Assembly: GCA_030447645.1 (NCBI GenBank)
Contig: JAUJOM010000018.1
Span: forward strand, 20,033-74,160
DNA: 54,128 nucleotides
From: Longimicrobiaceae bacterium
GTDB lineage: Bacteria; Gemmatimonadota; Gemmatimonadetes; Longimicrobiales; Longimicrobiaceae
Direction of reading: 5' to 3'
Part shown: piece by piece, positions 41,020 to 51,332 of the stretch
Layout: each line of letters starts with the position of its first letter
How positions within the stretch are numbered: position 1 is the first letter of the stretch
Notes under the pieces: model-generated
What the model was told of the DNA's origin: nothing
The model's input: only the letters and a program-made list of their open reading frames with translations
The model's database searches: none
Translations under genes and position numbers: made by a program

Positions 41020-44000
41020 ATGCACCCCGTCGAAAGCTACTTCCGGCAGCTGCGGGAAATCCATTCTTCCGGTGCGGTGCCGGAAACTTCGTACTACGGT
41101 CCGCTCGCCACGCTGCTGAACCAGATTGGTGCGGGACTGAAGCCGCCGGTTCGCTGCATTGTCCACCCGCGCAACCGTGGGGCGGGAATTCCGGATGGCG
41201 GCCTCTTCACCGCGGATCAGCTCCCGCGCGACGGCGAGGTTCCGCCCCGGATGCTCCCTCGCGCGGTACGCTGGAGGTGAAGCCCCGCGGCGGATGATGC
41301 GCTCGCGGTGGCGGCCGGCGAGCAGGTGACCCGCTACGCTGTTCGCTACGGCCAGGTGCTGGTGACCACCCACCGGGAATGGGCGCTGGTGGAGCGGGGC
41401 CCACAGGGCCGGTGCTGCATGCTGGAAACGCTGCGTCTGGCGGAGTCGGAAGCCGAGTTCTGGCCCTGCTGCGCAGTCCCCACGCGGCGGCGGAGCAGCA
41501 CGGCGGGCGCCTGGCGGAATACCTGCAGCGGGCAATGCTCCGGCCGGCGCCGTTGTACGAACCGGCGGACGTGGCGTGGCTGCTGGCCTCGTACGCACGG
41601 GAGGCGCGTCTCCGCATCGCGGGCTCGGATCTGCCGGCGCTCGCGGCGGTGCGCGAAGCGCTGGAGGAGGCGCTCGGTATCACCTTTCGGGGTCCACAGG
41701 GCGATCACTTCTTCCGTTCCACCCTCATCCAGACGTTGTTCTACGGCGTCTTCTCTGCCTGGGTGCTGTGGAGCCGCGAGGGTGGGCAGGGACACTTCGA
41801 GTGGAGGACCGCCGCCTGGCACCTGCGCGTGCCGGTAGTCAGCGGTCTCTTTGAACAACTGGCTACCCCGTCCAAGCTGGGGCCGCTAGGGCTCACCGAA
41901 ACGCTGGACTGGGCGGCGGATGCGCTTAACCGCGTGGACCGCGCCGCCTTCTTCTCCCGGTTCGGCGAGGAGCACGCCGTCCAGTACTTCTACGAGCCCT
42001 TTCTGCAGGCGTTCGATCCGGAGCTGCGCCGGGAGCTGGGGGTGTGGTACACGCCGCCGGAGATCGTCCGCTACATGGTGGCGCGGGTAGACACGGCGCT
42101 GCGGACGGAGCTGGGGATTCCGGACGGGCTGGCGGACCCAAGAGTGCTGGTGCTGGACCCGGCGTGTGGACCCGGTGCTTACCTGGTGGAAGTGCTGGAG
42201 CGGATCGCCCATACGCTGCGGGCCCGTGGAGAGGCCGCGCTGCTGGCGGCGGAGCTTCGTCGTGCCGCTGCGGAGCGCGTATTCGGCTTCGAGATCCTGC
42301 CGGCGCCCTTGGTGGTGGCGCACCTGCAGCTCGGGCTCTTGCTCCGCAACCTTGGCGCAGTGCCGGAGGAGGGAGAGCGAAACGTCGGCGTCTTTTTGAC
42401 CAACGCGCTCACCGGGTGGGATCCGCCCGAGGACGAACAAAAGATCCTCGCCTTTCCGCAGCTCCAGGCGGAGCGCGACGCGGCGGACCACGTGAAGCGC
42501 GATGAGCGCATTCTGGTGGTGCTCGGCAACCCGCCGTACAACGGCTATCCCGGCGTGGCGATGGAGGAAGAGCGGGAGCTGGTGGAGGGGTACCGCACCA
42601 CCAAGCGGGCACCCCGGCCGCAGGGGCAAGGGCTCAACGATCTGTACGTGCGCTTCTTTCGCATGGCGCAGCGGCGCATCGTGGAGATGACCGGGCAGGG
42701 GATTGTCTGCTTCATCTCCAACTACTCGTGGCTGGACGGGCTGAGCCACACCGGGATGCGGGAGCGCTACCTGGAGGTGTTCGACCGCGTCTGGATTGAT
42801 TCGCTGAACGGGGACAAGTACCGCACTGGCAAGCTGACGCCGGAGGGGACGCCGGACCCGAGCGTGTTTTCGACGGAGTGGAACCGGGAGGGGATTCAGG
42901 TGGGGACCGCCGTGTCGCTGCTGGTGCGGACCGAACCGCACGGCGAGACCCGCACGGTGCAGTTCCGCAACCTGTGGGGGAGGAACAAACGGGCGGAGCT
43001 GCTGAAGTCGCTGGATGGGGATCTGGCGGATCAGTACGAACGGGTAGATCCGGTGGCGGGATTGGGGTACCCGTTCCGGCCGCGCAGTACAGCTGCTACT
43101 TATCTCCAGTGGCCTGCTCTTCCGGACATCTTTCCGATCTCTTACCATGGTGTAAAGACAAGCAGGGATGATCTGGTCGTCGATATTGATCGGGATCAAC
43201 TCCGTACTCGCATGCAGCGGTATTTCGATCCTCGCGTTGGGCACGCAGAAATGGGACGGATCGCCGCAAGCTCGATGCGGACGACAGCTCGATTCGATCC
43301 GGAAACAGCTAGAGAGGTTCTTTTCAAACGTGGATTTTCTGAGGACAGCGTTTTTCGACACAGCTATCGACCGTTTGACAGCCGCTGGCTGTATTGGGAA
43401 TCAACAACAAAGCTGCTCGACGAGAAACGACCAGATTTTCGTGCTAATTCGGCAATTGATACTTTGTATTTAGCATCGCAAAAACGTTCTCGGAGGGACT
43501 GGTCAAGTCCGGTCATCACCCACGGACCAGGAGATCTCGTACTCCTTGATCCGTCAACTACGTATATTCCGCTCTACCTCGCCGCACCCGCGCACCCCGA
43601 GACCCTCTTCGACACGCCCGGCACAACCGAACCGCAGCCCAACCTGAGCGACCGCGCCGCCGAATACCTCGAGGAGTTAGGAGCCAAGCCCGCGGACCTG
43701 TTCTATCACACCATCGCCATGCTGCACGCTCCCGCCTACCGCGCCGAAAACACGGGAGCGCTGCGGCAGGACTGGCCGCGCGTACCGCTTCCGGCGGAGG
43801 CACCGCGCCTGCTCGCCAGTGCGGCCCTGGGGTGGACGCTCGCCGCCCTGCTTGATCCCGAACAATCGGTGCAGGGTGTCACCACAGGAGATCTCCGTCC
43901 GGAGCTACGCGTCATCGCCCCTCCCACCCGCGCCGACAGCGGGCAGCTGGCCGACGCGGACTTCGCGCTAACCGCGGGCTGGGGACATGGGGGCAAGGGC

Positions 44001-44425
44001 GGCGCAACCATGCCGGGCCGGGGCCGCGCCCAGGAGCGCGCCTACACCGATGCAGAGCGGGCAGCGCTCAGCACAGGCGCCACGGCGTTGGAGATGAGCG
44101 AAGAGCAGATGTTGGCTCTGCTCGGAGAAACCTGCTACGACGTGTACCTGAACGAGCGTGCCTTCTGGCGGTGCGTCCCCGCACGGGTGTGGAGTACACC
44201 CTCGGCGGCTATCAGGTAATCAAGAAGTGGCTGAGCTACCGCGAGGCATCGCTGCTCGGCAGGGCGCTGCGGCTGGACGAAGTGCGCGAAGTCACCCGCA
44301 TCGCCCGACGGATCAGCGCCATCCTGCTGCTGGAGCCCGCGCTGGACGACGCCTATGCTGGGGTGAAAGGCGCGGTGCACGAATGGACGGCGGAAGTGCG
44401 CCACTCTCCTACAGAGTTGGTATAA
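41020..44425 (+). CDS. Single-chain restriction-modification enzyme (N6-adenine methylase, type ISP/IIG-like), four frameshifts
   Basis: About 1,136 residues when repaired. The N terminus has a PD-(D/E)xK nuclease-like pattern, GAGIPDGGLF ... TLEVKP. Then a helical linker and a gamma-class N6-adenine methylase: YYTPPEIV-type GVWYTPPEIVRYMV, motif I DPACGPGAYLV and motif IV VLGNPPYNGY. The C-terminal third should hold target recognition and ends TGVEYTLGGYQVIKKWLSYREA, typical of type ISP C termini. Shifts: ~41262, ~41284, ~41463 and ~44170, each repaired by one base. Bases 43141-43560 are ~50% GC against ~72-75% on either side (hand count). The gene follows yefM-yoeB, so this is a small defence cluster. 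No separate S or R gene is present. Confidence 0.8.
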
Positions 44426-44426
44426 T
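44418..44426 (+). promoter_or_regulatory. Extended -10 promoter at the end of the restriction-modification gene
   Basis: TGG-TATAAT is a perfect extended -10 (TGnTATAAT). The stop codon TAA of the upstream gene lies inside it. No clear -35 box. Confidence 0.5.
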
Positions 44427-44447
44427 TCGTACTGAAATTGGTACTTG
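44424..44447. repeat. Tandem 12-bp direct repeat at the predicted start site
   Basis: AATTCGTACTGA (44424-44435) followed directly by AATTGGTACTTG (44436-44447), 9 of 12 matching, each with a GTAC core. Its position over the expected transcription start suggests an operator, which is inference. Confidence 0.5.
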
Positions 44448-44463
44448 GATCATCAAGGAGCGT

Positions 44464-44520
44464 ATGGAAGCAGACGGTTCATGTGGATCAGCCACCTTAA
44501 ATTGCTCCTCCCGCCCGTGA
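44464..44520 (+). CDS. Possible leader peptide (18 aa)
   Basis: AAGGAG (44455-44460) lies 3 nt before an ATG that opens MEADGSCGSATLNCSSRP, then stop. The spacing is short. In this indel-rich part the frame may have continued in reality. No known peptide recognised. The following stretch to 44605 has a 15-bp tandem repeat (ATCGCCCCGGCTGcc/ta at 44551 and 44566) and no convincing gene. Confidence 0.25.
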   Translation: MEADGSCGSATLNCSSRP

Positions 44521-44605
44521 GGGCGATTGCCGTCCCTGGACAGGGCGTTTATCGCCCCGGCTGCCATCGCCCCGGCTGTATGCGCACCGCCCACCTGGCC
44601 GAGCG

Positions 44606-45969
44606 ATGAACAACCTCCCCCTTCGGCCAAACTCTTCCCGACATTCGCGTCCCGCCTCCCGGACCTGAATCCCTCCGGCTCGCTGCGGAGCTCGCCTGCT
44701 ACGAGTCGCCCAGTGTCACGTATCTGGCACCGGACTTCCCGGTGTTCTGGGCCGAAGCCCGGGGCGCCAACGTGCGCGATGTGGACGGCAACACCTACGT
44801 GGACCTGACGGCTGCATTCGCGGTGGCCGGGGCAGGGCACGCGCACCCGCGTATCGTGGAGGCGATCCGCGCGCAGGCGGGGCGGCTGCTGCACGGGATG
44901 GGCGACGTGCATCCGCCAGATGTGAAGGTGGCGCTGCTGCGCGAGCTTGCCCGCGTGGCGCCGGGCGACTTGTGCCAGAGCATTCTGGCCAGCTCGGGTG
45001 CCGAAGCGATCGAGGCTGCGCTCAAGACGGCGGCCCTTGCTACCGGGAAGCCCGGCGTGCTCGCCTTCAGCGGCGGGTACCACGGGCTTACCTACGGCGC
45101 GCTGACGGTGCAAACGCGCGCGGACTTCCGCGGACCGTTCGTGCGGCAGCTTCGGGAAAATGCGGTGTTCGCGCCCTACCCGTATCCCTACCGCTCCGCG
45201 GAGCACCATGAGGACCCGCCGGGTGTATGGCCGCATCGCTTGCCGAGGTGGAGCGGCTGCTGGATGGGGCGCGTGGCCCGGAGATCGGCGCCATCCTGGC
45301 GGAGCCGGTGCAGGCGCGCGGCGGGGATCTGGTCCCTCACCCCGACTTCCTGCCGGGGCTGCGCCGCATCTGCGACGAGCGGGGGCTGCTGCTGATCCTC
45401 GACGAGATCTACACCGGCTTCGGGCGCACCGGGCGCTGGTTCGCCTGCGAGCACACCGGCACGGTACCGGACCTGATGGCAATGGGAAAGGGATTGACCG
45501 GAGGGCTCCCCTTCGCCGCGTGCATCGGTACCGAAGCGGCGATGTCCGCCTGGCCACGCTCCACGGGCGAGGCCATTCACACCTCCACCTTTCTTGGGCA
45601 TCCGCTGGGGTGTGCGGCGGCACTGGCCTCGATTGCCATCCTGCACGACGAGCGGCTGGTGGAGCGCTCCGCAGCGCTGGGTGCATCGCTCAAGGCACGG
45701 CTGCAAGCAATGACCGCGGACCATCCCCATGTCGGCGAGGTTCGGGGGTTGGGGATGATGATCGGGATCGAGATGGTGCGTGATCGGAGCGCGCGTGAGC
45801 CGGCGCCGGAGCGGGTGGGGCAGGTAGTGGTGGAGGCGCTGCGCAAGGGTGTGCTGTTACTGGGCGGGGGATCTATGGCAACGTGCTCAGCCTGTCACCG
45901 CCCTTGTCATCACGGACGCCCAGGCTGACACCGCGCTGACGGTCGTGGAGGGGCTCCTGCGAGAAATGA
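44606..45969 (+). CDS. Class III (PLP) aminotransferase, several frameshifts
   Basis: About 455 residues if repaired. NVRDVDGNTYVDLTAAFAVAGAGHAHP, SSGAEAIEAALKTA, FSGGYHGLTYGAL, LLLILDEIYTGFGRTG and MAMGKGLTGGLPFAA (PLP Lys in GKG) are in the order of GabT-like enzymes; HTSTFLGHPLGCAAA also fits. Substrate could be GABA, another omega-amine or an amino acid. Shifts: ~44640, ~45222 (lost G in PPG), ~45872 (lost G in GGG) and ~45903 (lost C); the C terminus should read GGGIYGNVLSLSPPLVITDAQ. The start at 44606 and stop at 45969 are estimates. Confidence 0.8.
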
Positions 45970-46004
45970 AAGGGAGGGCCCCGTTTGGAGGCCGCCCTCG
46001 AGGA

Positions 46005-46588
46005 TTACGGCCTGACCGCCTGTTGCTGCTGCATCACGCGCTGCAGCTGCGCTTGCAGCTGCTTGGAGCGCTGGATGAGTGGGCCATTCTTGGGGTTGAT
46101 CTGGATCAGCTTGGCCTGGAGATGGCTTTCGAACGCATTGGCCTTGCTCACCACCGCAGGCTGGTTGAACACGGCCTGCTGTGCGCGCATGAGGCGCTGC
46201 TGAATGGGCGCGGCCTCCTGCATCAGCTTTTGCAGCTTGGCTCGGTCCCCCGCCTGCTGTGCTCTGGCAGCTTCCGCTTCCATTGCCCGCATTCGCGGCT
46301 CCAGCGCGGCGAGGCCCGGGTCGGCCTTGTTGAGCGCCGCCTGAATCTGGGCACCGAGCGCCTGCTGTGCCGCCTGGATCTTGGGGTCGCGCATCGCCTG
46401 GGCGATGGCTGGGCCCAGCTGCATCTGAATGCCCTGCAGCTCCATGTACCAACCCTGCGCCTGCTGCTGCGCCGGGGTAGGTGCTGCTGCACGCTGCTGG
46501 GCGACGGACCTCTGCTGGGCGGCAAGGCTCAGCGGGAGCAAAGGGTAGCAAGCGCGACGAACAACGCGCGAAACTTCAAAGTCAACAC
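46005..46588 (-). CDS. Exported Gln/Ala-rich helical protein, one frameshift
   Basis: No family recognised. GGAGAG followed by GTG at 46588 opens a signal peptide (LTLKFRALFVALATPLLPLSLA-AQQ) once one C is restored at ~46542. The mature ~165 residues are almost entirely helical and rich in Gln and Ala (e.g. RVMQQQQAVRP at the end), with a heptad-like pattern such as EPRMRAMEAEAARAQQAGDRA, suggesting a periplasmic coiled coil in the style of OmpH/Skp-like chaperones, without a clear match. It is downstream of the tandem PBP genes on the same strand. Confidence 0.6.
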
Positions 46589-46776
46589 AATCTCTCCGCT
46601 CTGAACATGGAACCGGCTTCGTTGCCGTACTGCAACCCCAGGCCAGGGCGTGGGTTCCGTTTTAGCGAGTGCCCGTGGTGTCCGGGCGGGCACCGGAAGG
46701 AGGGTCTCCAGTGGCACTGTCCGAGCGCACGCCAGGTAGCCTCCGAGGGCGGCCTTCTGGCTCGGGCCCACGTCGT

Positions 46777-49038
46777 CTAAGGGGCGGCGGCAGGGGCTCC
46801 CGTGCCGGTGGGAGTGGCTCCGGCAGGGCAACCCCAGGGCGCGAGCGGGGAGTGGAGCCGGCGGGGGAAGCGTTTCACGCTGCTTGCGGATTGCCTCCAG
46901 CTCCGGCCAGTCGATGCCGCCTGGCAGAATCGTACTCGAGGTTGTGTCGGTCTCCACCCGATCGCCACCCCACTCCTCGTCCATCCAGGGGCCATCGGCA
47001 TCCGCCAGAGTGGGGAACTGCCCCTCGGGATAGCAGGGGCGCTGCGGCGGCAGGGCATTGACGAAGTACTCGGTGTATGTCGGTCCCTGGACCGGGCATC
47101 CTGCGTCTACGGCTAAACCTGTCGTGCGTTCCACCAGCGCGGTGACCACACCCGCGGGCGCACGCCACGGCCCTGGCATGGGCCGCGTGGCGTAGATTCG
47201 CTGCATCATGCGGCCCCATATGGGTGCCGCAGGCGTACCGCCGGATGCACCCGGCACGATAGTGGCTGGCCGATCCAGACCGATCCAGATCCCACCGACC
47301 AGCTCCGGAGTGTAGCCGATGAACCACACGTCGGTCGCCCCATTGGTGGTGCCGGTCTTCCCGGCGGCGGGGCCGGTGAATCCAGCGGCTCGCACCGGCG
47401 TACCGGTGCCGCGATTCACCGCGTCCTGCAGAATGCTGGTCAGCACGAAGGCGGCGGCGGGATCGACACACGTTCCCGCGCAGGCTCAGCCTCCCAGATC
47501 AGCTCGCCATTGTGCCCCTCGACGCGGCGTACCAGGTGCGGCTCGACGCGGGTGCCCCCGTTGGCCAGAGGCGCGTACGCACTGATCAGCTCGATGGGCG
47601 CACCTCGGCACTCCCCAGCGCCGTAGCGGGGACATCGGCGATCGGCGTCTGGATTCCCAGCTCGCGCGCGATGCGGATCACCTCGCGCATGCCGACTTCC
47701 TCCGCTAACCGAACGGTGACGACGTTTTTGGAGCGGACCAGTGCTTCGCGCAGGGTGACCGGGCCCTCGAAGGTGCCGGTGTAGTTCCGGGGCTCCCATA
47801 CCTGCCCGCCCGCCAGCGTCACGCGGAGCGGCGCATCTTCGATCTGCTCGGTCGGTGGGTGGTTCTGCTCGAGCGCGGCGAGATATACAGAGGGCTTGAA
47901 CGCCGAGCCGGGCTGGCGGAGCGCCTGGGTGGCACGGTTGAACTCGCTGTCCGCGAAGTCGCGCCCTCCGATCATCGCGCGCACCTCCCGGTGCGCGCGT
48001 CCAGCACCACCGCCGCACCCTGCAGGTAGGGCGTTTCGCCGCCTTCATCGCTGCCGGCACTCGGATACGTCGCATGACGATACCGGCCGAAGCGCCCGGC
48101 CTCGATGGCGGCGAGCTGCCGGCCGAGCTCCTGCTCCGCGGCAGCCTGGATTTGGGGATCGTAGGTGGTGTGAATGCGCATGCGGGTAGTGTAAAACCGG
48201 TTCCCCACCCGCTGCTCCAGCTCGCGGCGCACCTGCTCCACGAAGTACGCGGCCTCCTGGACCTTTTCCTCGCGCCGGAGCCGCGCGAGACGCACCGGCG
48301 CGCGTGCCTCCTCAGCCTGAGCCGAGGAGATGTATCCGGCCTTCGCCATCTCCCGGAGTACCAGGTTCCGAGCGCTCCCGGGCGCGCCTCCGGTTTTCGC
48401 GGGGTTCAGGTCCGAAGGGGCCTTGGGTAGCCCCCCGAGCAGCGCTGCCTCGGCGATCGACACATCCGCCGCCGACTTGCCGAAGTATTTTTGCGCTGCC
48501 GCTTCTACACCATAGGCACCCGCGCCCAGGTAGATGTGGTTGAGGTACAGCTCCAGGATCTTGGGCTTGGAGTAGGCGCGCTCGATCTGCCGTGCAATCC
48601 GCACCTCCAGGAACTTGCGCCGGATGGAGCGCTCCTGGTACGGCAGGCGCTCCGGGAAAAGGTTGCGGGCGAGCTGCATGGTGATGGTGCTGCCCCCCTC
48701 GATACGCCCCGTGCCCGCACGTTGCTCAGCATCGCACCCCCACGCGCTTCCAGTCCACCCCGCCGTGCTGCTGGAAGCGCTGGTCTTCCACCGCCAGGAA
48801 TGCTTTGGGGGAGGTACGGCGGCAGGGAGTCGAGCGGGATCACGCGTCGGTTCACCGTCGCCAGCCGCCCGAAGGGCTTGCCATTCACGTCGAGCAGCTC
48901 GGAGCCTTCCACCTGGAAGCGCTCCAGGTCGGATACCGGTGCACACCCACCCAAGCCGCAGGGCGCGAACCAGAGCCAGGCGAATGCCGCAATGCCGAGC
49001 ACACCGGCCAGGGCGGCGAGACGCAGCAGAATACGCAT
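46777..49038 (-). CDS. Class A penicillin-binding protein (PBP1A-type), copy 2 of a tandem pair, frameshifted
   Basis: About 750 residues if repaired. Start at 49038: short N terminus, membrane helix (LAALAGVLGIAAFAWLWF), glycosyltransferase 51 domain ([65 protein letters not shown]) and transpeptidase domain with S-x-x-K in GSAFKPSVYL, S-x-N in VRSKNVV and KTGTT in [10 protein letters not shown]. It polymerises and cross-links peptidoglycan. Shifts near 48815, 48765, 48720, 48003, 47605 and 47460 at least. The C-terminal tail is Pro-rich and its exact stop (46777 or nearby) is uncertain. The ATG is 1 bp after the TAA of the upstream PBP gene. Confidence 0.85.
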
Positions 49039-49039
49039 C

Positions 49040-51203
49040 TTATCGCGAGCCTGGCTGCTGTGGCAGCACTGGGTTACCGGGGTACGTGGGCCTCGGCTGC
49101 CCCGGGAAGACCGGGGCGCCGGGGAGGTGCGGCGTCGGGTCCACGAAGAGCTCCGGGAGCGACGGGGGCTCGCAGGTTGCCTCGGGTGCGAATCGCGCCA
49201 CGAAGTAGTCGGGGTACGTCCCTCCCACATACGGACAGTCCGCCTTCACGACCTTGCCCGTGCCGTACGCCACATGACGCACCGCTACCGCGGGTGGGCG
49301 CTGCCACGGCTGGGGGGGGGTGGGCGCCCCTCGTACGCTTTTTTCACCACCTGTGCCCATATGGGAACCGCCAGCAGACCACCGGTCGCGCCGGGAAGAC
49401 CTGGCGCGGGTTGTCGAGTCCCACCCATACGCCAGCGAGCAGGTCCGGGGTGTAGCCGATGAACCAGTTGTCGGTGGACGAATTGGTGGTGCCCGTCTTC
49501 CCGGCCGCGGGAATCGTGTGCGGGATGATGTTACGCACATCCGCCCCCGAGCCCTCGTCCACCACTTCACAGCAGCATGTCGGTCAAGATCCAGGATGTG
49601 CGGATCGATGGCCGGACGTGGGTACAGTGGCTCCCAGAGCAGCCGGCCCCTGTTGTCCAGAATGCGAACCACGAAGCGCGGCTCCCACCCGGAACCCGCC
49701 GTTTGCGAAGGCGCCGTACGCCGCGATGATGTCCAGCGGGTAAACCCGCGAGGCGCCGATGAAACCGGAGCGTAGCGGAAAGCGGTGTTCGAGTCTTCCG
49801 TGCGCTCGGCCACCTCGCGCACCGACTTGATCCCTAGCTGCATTCCCAGCCGAATGGCGACCATCATGTTCTTGGAGTAGCGGAGTCCACCCGCAGCGTC
49901 GTCGGGCCGCCGTAGCGGTTGTTGTGATTGCGCGGGGACCAGTTACCGATGTTAATGGGGGCGTCCGAAACCCGGGAAGGGACTGCGCCCTTTTTCCAGT
50001 GCGGTCGCGTAAACGAAGGGCTTGAACGCCGAACCGGGCTGGCGGAGCGCCTGAGTGGCGCGGTTGAACTGCGACTGCTGAAAGTCCCGCCCGCCAACCA
50101 GGGCTCGCACGTTGCCATTCTGCGGGTCCATCACCACCACGATCCCCTGTACGTAGGGAGTCGTATGTACCCTGGCGGGCTCGCCGTCGCCGGTGCGCCG
50201 CTTCAGCCGTGCCGTAAAGGTTTCGTACCGGACGTGCGGAAAAAGGACCATAAAGGCCGCCTTCCACCTTACGCAGGTGGGCTTCGAGGCTTTGTTCGGA
50301 GGCGCTCTGCAGAGCTGGATCGAGCGCGGTGGAATTCATGGCCCCCGGTGTACAGCAGCTCACCGAACTGATCCTCCAGCTGGTTCCGGACCGCTTCCAC
50401 GAAGTACAGACCCGTACCGCGCCCTGGGCGGGGAAAGGGTGGCTGCTGCTGTGCCGCCCCTGCCTGTTCGGGCGAAATCACGCCCTCATCCGCCATGGCG
50501 GCGAGCACCAGATTGCGGCGCAGGTTGTAGAACGAGGCGCCTTGCAGCCCGGCAAGGCAATGTAGAACGAGGGTGCCTTCCAAGGGTGGCGGCCTCCAGA
50601 GGGGTGAGCTGGGCGGCCGGCTGTTGAAGTAGGTTCGCGCTGCTGCTTCCACCCGTATGCACCCGCGCCGAGATAAATATGATTCAGGTACAGCTCCAGG
50701 ATCTTGCGTTTGGAGTAGGTTCGCTCGATGTCCAGCGCCATCCGGATCTCGGCGATCTTGCGCCGGAAGGTTTTTCGCCGGCAGGTAGCTGCTGCGGAAA
50801 CAAATTCCGGGCGAGCTGCATGGTGATGGTGCTGCCGCCAGACGCGCCAAACCCTCGCGCGTTGTCCACCACAGCACCCACCATGCGGCGCGGATCAATG
50901 CCGTCATGGGTAAAAAAGCGCCGGTCCTCAATGGCGACAAAGCGCCATCGGCACATAAGCGGGGAGGGTGTTCAGGGGTACCAGCGTACGCCGCTCCCGG
51001 TGGAACGAGCCGAGCAGCCCGCCCCGCGCGTCCAGCACCAGACTTCGCCTGCTGCGGGGCGAAGGTAGTGAGCTCGGCCGCCCGGGGGCAGGTGCCCACA
51101 CATGCCTGGGTCCACGCCGCCGTACCCGCGCCCAGCGGCACGAGCCGAGCCCCAGGGCAACCAGGCCCCACAACACCTTCCGCTCCCGCGGGTGACGCGC
51201 CAT
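49040..51203 (-). CDS. Class A penicillin-binding protein (PBP1A-type), copy 1 of a tandem pair, heavily frameshifted
   Basis: About 725 residues if repaired. From the ATG at 51203 it reads [20 protein letters not shown] (membrane anchor). GT51 motifs: [61 protein letters not shown]. Transpeptidase motifs: [13 protein letters not shown] (S-x-x-K) and [21 protein letters not shown] (KTG). At least ten shifts split it over all frames, the highest density in the window. The end [23 protein letters not shown] is a Pro-rich tail, stop at 49040, one base before the next PBP start. Both copies carry all catalytic motifs, so they are two real enzymes. Confidence 0.85.
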
Positions 51204-51332
51204 TTCGCGGGCGCGCGTCCAGCTGCAAAGCGCGCCCGTGGTCCAACATGCTGCCGGGGAAAGTCTTTCATGCGTCATAGTAGGAGCACAGCCAAGCCAG
51301 GTTCCACCCCCGGGGCAGGATGCCCCGGCCTG

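Noticed and set aside
44409..45686. 425-residue minus-strand frame opposite the aminotransferase gene
   Set aside because: Low-complexity Arg/Pro/Ala composition, no motif, and the plus strand carries conserved PLP-enzyme motifs.
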